A stretch of 38,167 nt of DNA. It comes from a virus. Positions 37,471-38,167 of this stretch are shown here, piece after piece (the stretch's first letter is position 1; each line of letters begins with the position of its first letter). A program made the translations under genes and the position numbers. Under the pieces are notes generated by a model. It saw only the letters and a list, made by a program, of their open reading frames with translations. It searched no databases and was not told the origin of the DNA. Location of the stretch: the IMG/VR virus record IMGVR_UViG_3300044712_001366, positions 1 through 38,167 of that record, one strand, 5' to 3'.

Positions 37471-38167
37471 ATGGAAACTCAAGTCTATACCTTTGCGTTT
37501 GATTCGCTGTCAACCAACCCCCGACAACAGGAGGCGTTGAAACTGTCTCTTGAAACTCCTGTCCTCTTCTATGGCGGAGCAAAAGGAGGGGGAAAGTCGC
37601 ACCTTGTGCGTGTGAAAGAAATTGTTCTTCGTCTTGCGTATCCTGGCTCTAAGGGTTTGATTGTTCGAAAAACCTACCCAGAACTGATTGATAACCACAT
37701 TAACAAGATGTTTTCCGAGTACCCGCACATGCGAGCTTGGTACAACAAATCAGAAAAAACCATCTACTACCCCAACGGCTCAACCACCACATTCTCATAT
37801 CTCAAGTCAACGGATGACGTGTACACCTACCAGGGGCGTGAGTTTGAAAACATCACGATTGATGAGATCACCCAGCACGAGGAGCAAGTCTTTAAGATCT
37901 TACGCTCTTCTCTTCGTACCACCAGAAAAGACATCAGACCCACCATGTTACTGACGGGAAACCCTGGAGGAGTCGGGCATTCTTGGGTGAAACGCCTGTT
38001 TGTTGACAGAAACTTTCGAAGTGAAGAAAATCCTGATGACTTTGCATTTGTGCAGGCTAAGGTCTTTGATAACCAGACCTTGATGCAAGCCGATCCTGAG
38101 TACGTGAAAAGATTGCAAGACCTCCCAGAACACTTGAAAAAAGCGTACTTAGATGGAGACTGGAACA
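37471..38167 (+). CDS. terL: Terminase large subunit, N-terminal part
   Basis: The ATPase half of the packaging motor, continuing at base 1 after the 127-bp overlap (joined 456 residues). Walker A is G35-GAKGGGK-S43 in LFYGGAKGGGKSHLV. Walker B is ITID131-E132. The coupling motif LLTGNPGG lies near residue 157. An adenine-binding Gln (RQQEAL, 18-23) precedes Walker A, as in the family. The start is the only in-frame ATG before Walker A. It has no nearby Shine-Dalgarno, unlike most genes here. It sits 41 bp after the small terminase gene. Confidence 0.95.
   Translation, partial: METQVYTFAFDSLSTNPRQQEALKLSLETPVLFYGGAKGGGKSHLVRVKEIVLRLAYPGSKGLIVRKTYPELIDNHINKMFSEYPHMRAWYNKSEKTIYYPNGSTTTFSYLKSTDDVYTYQGREFENITIDEITQHEEQVFKILRSSLRTTRKDIRPTMLLTGNPGGVGHSWVKRLFVDRNFRSEENPDDFAFVQAKVFDNQTLMQADPEYVKRLQDLPEHLKKAYLDGDWN
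38041..38167. repeat. Terminal direct repeat, right copy (circular overlap)
   Basis: Identical to 1-127 and in the same terminase frame. Remove one copy before using the sequence as a circle. Confidence 0.93.

Noticed and set aside
1-38167. Recoded stop codon (TGA or TAG read-through)
   Set aside because: TGA and TAG end many genes cleanly, most clearly at the ATGA overlaps, and no gene is broken by in-frame stops.

Overview
The window is a complete genome of a tailed double-stranded DNA phage, linearised inside its large terminase gene. Bases 1-127 are repeated exactly at 38041-38167, and the terminase frame runs across the join. The molecule is therefore a circle of about 38,040 bp (circularly permuted or physically circular), and the 127-bp repeat looks like assembler overlap. 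The gene set points to a short-tailed (podovirus-like) phage: terminase, portal, scaffold, coat, decoration protein, adaptor, a P22 gp10-like nozzle, a virion peptidoglycan hydrolase, large internal proteins, a fibre and a beta-helix tailspike. No tape measure, tail tube or sheath was seen. A tyrosine recombinase suggests a temperate life style, but no recognisable CI-type repressor was found. TGA is an ordinary stop codon and Shine-Dalgarno sequences are strong, so the host uses the standard bacterial code. Two M23 hydrolases and a TagD-like enzyme show a peptidoglycan-bearing host. The host phylum cannot be read from the sequence.

Layout. (1) 37097-38167 and 1-18914, plus strand: packaging and head-tail genes. 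They are interrupted at 5858-8063 by a sugar/nucleotidyl-transfer cassette. (2) 18972-19596, minus strand: two small membrane proteins with their own promoter, a moron-like insert. (3) 19705-25994, plus: lysis genes (candidate holins, M23 endolysin, HNH protein), the tailspike and a MazG-like hydrolase. (4) 26031-27467, mostly minus: a structured-RNA/small-gene unit and the integrase. (5) 27514-36839, plus: an early operon of about 30 mostly tiny, translationally coupled genes. It includes a replication initiator, a DUF1064 nuclease, a candidate single-strand annealing protein and a membrane-anchored lysozyme-like protein. It ends in a strong terminator. (6) 36916-37065, minus: two aberrant tRNA-like genes just upstream of the terminase genes.

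Regulation is the most unusual part. A bipartite motif, GTAAAG-N18-CATGAT, occurs four times with identical spacing (plus one degenerate copy) at the heads of late gene groups. At two copies the start codon lies 6-7 nt after the -10-like box with no Shine-Dalgarno, so leaderless late mRNAs are predicted. A sigma-region-4-like protein encoded beside the terminase is a candidate partner. Three non-coding elements look like structured RNAs: a 31-bp hairpin that starts at its own promoter (26274-26367), a multi-helix RNA closed by an 18-position stem (30311-30476), and the early leader (27562-27682). A 19-bp inverted repeat flanks the 38-codon gene next to the integrase. A 23-unit hexanucleotide repeat encodes pure Gly-Arg, with all its sequence variation synonymous in that frame.

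Functions named from family resemblance were judged by eye from translated sequence. No database search or structure prediction was run.
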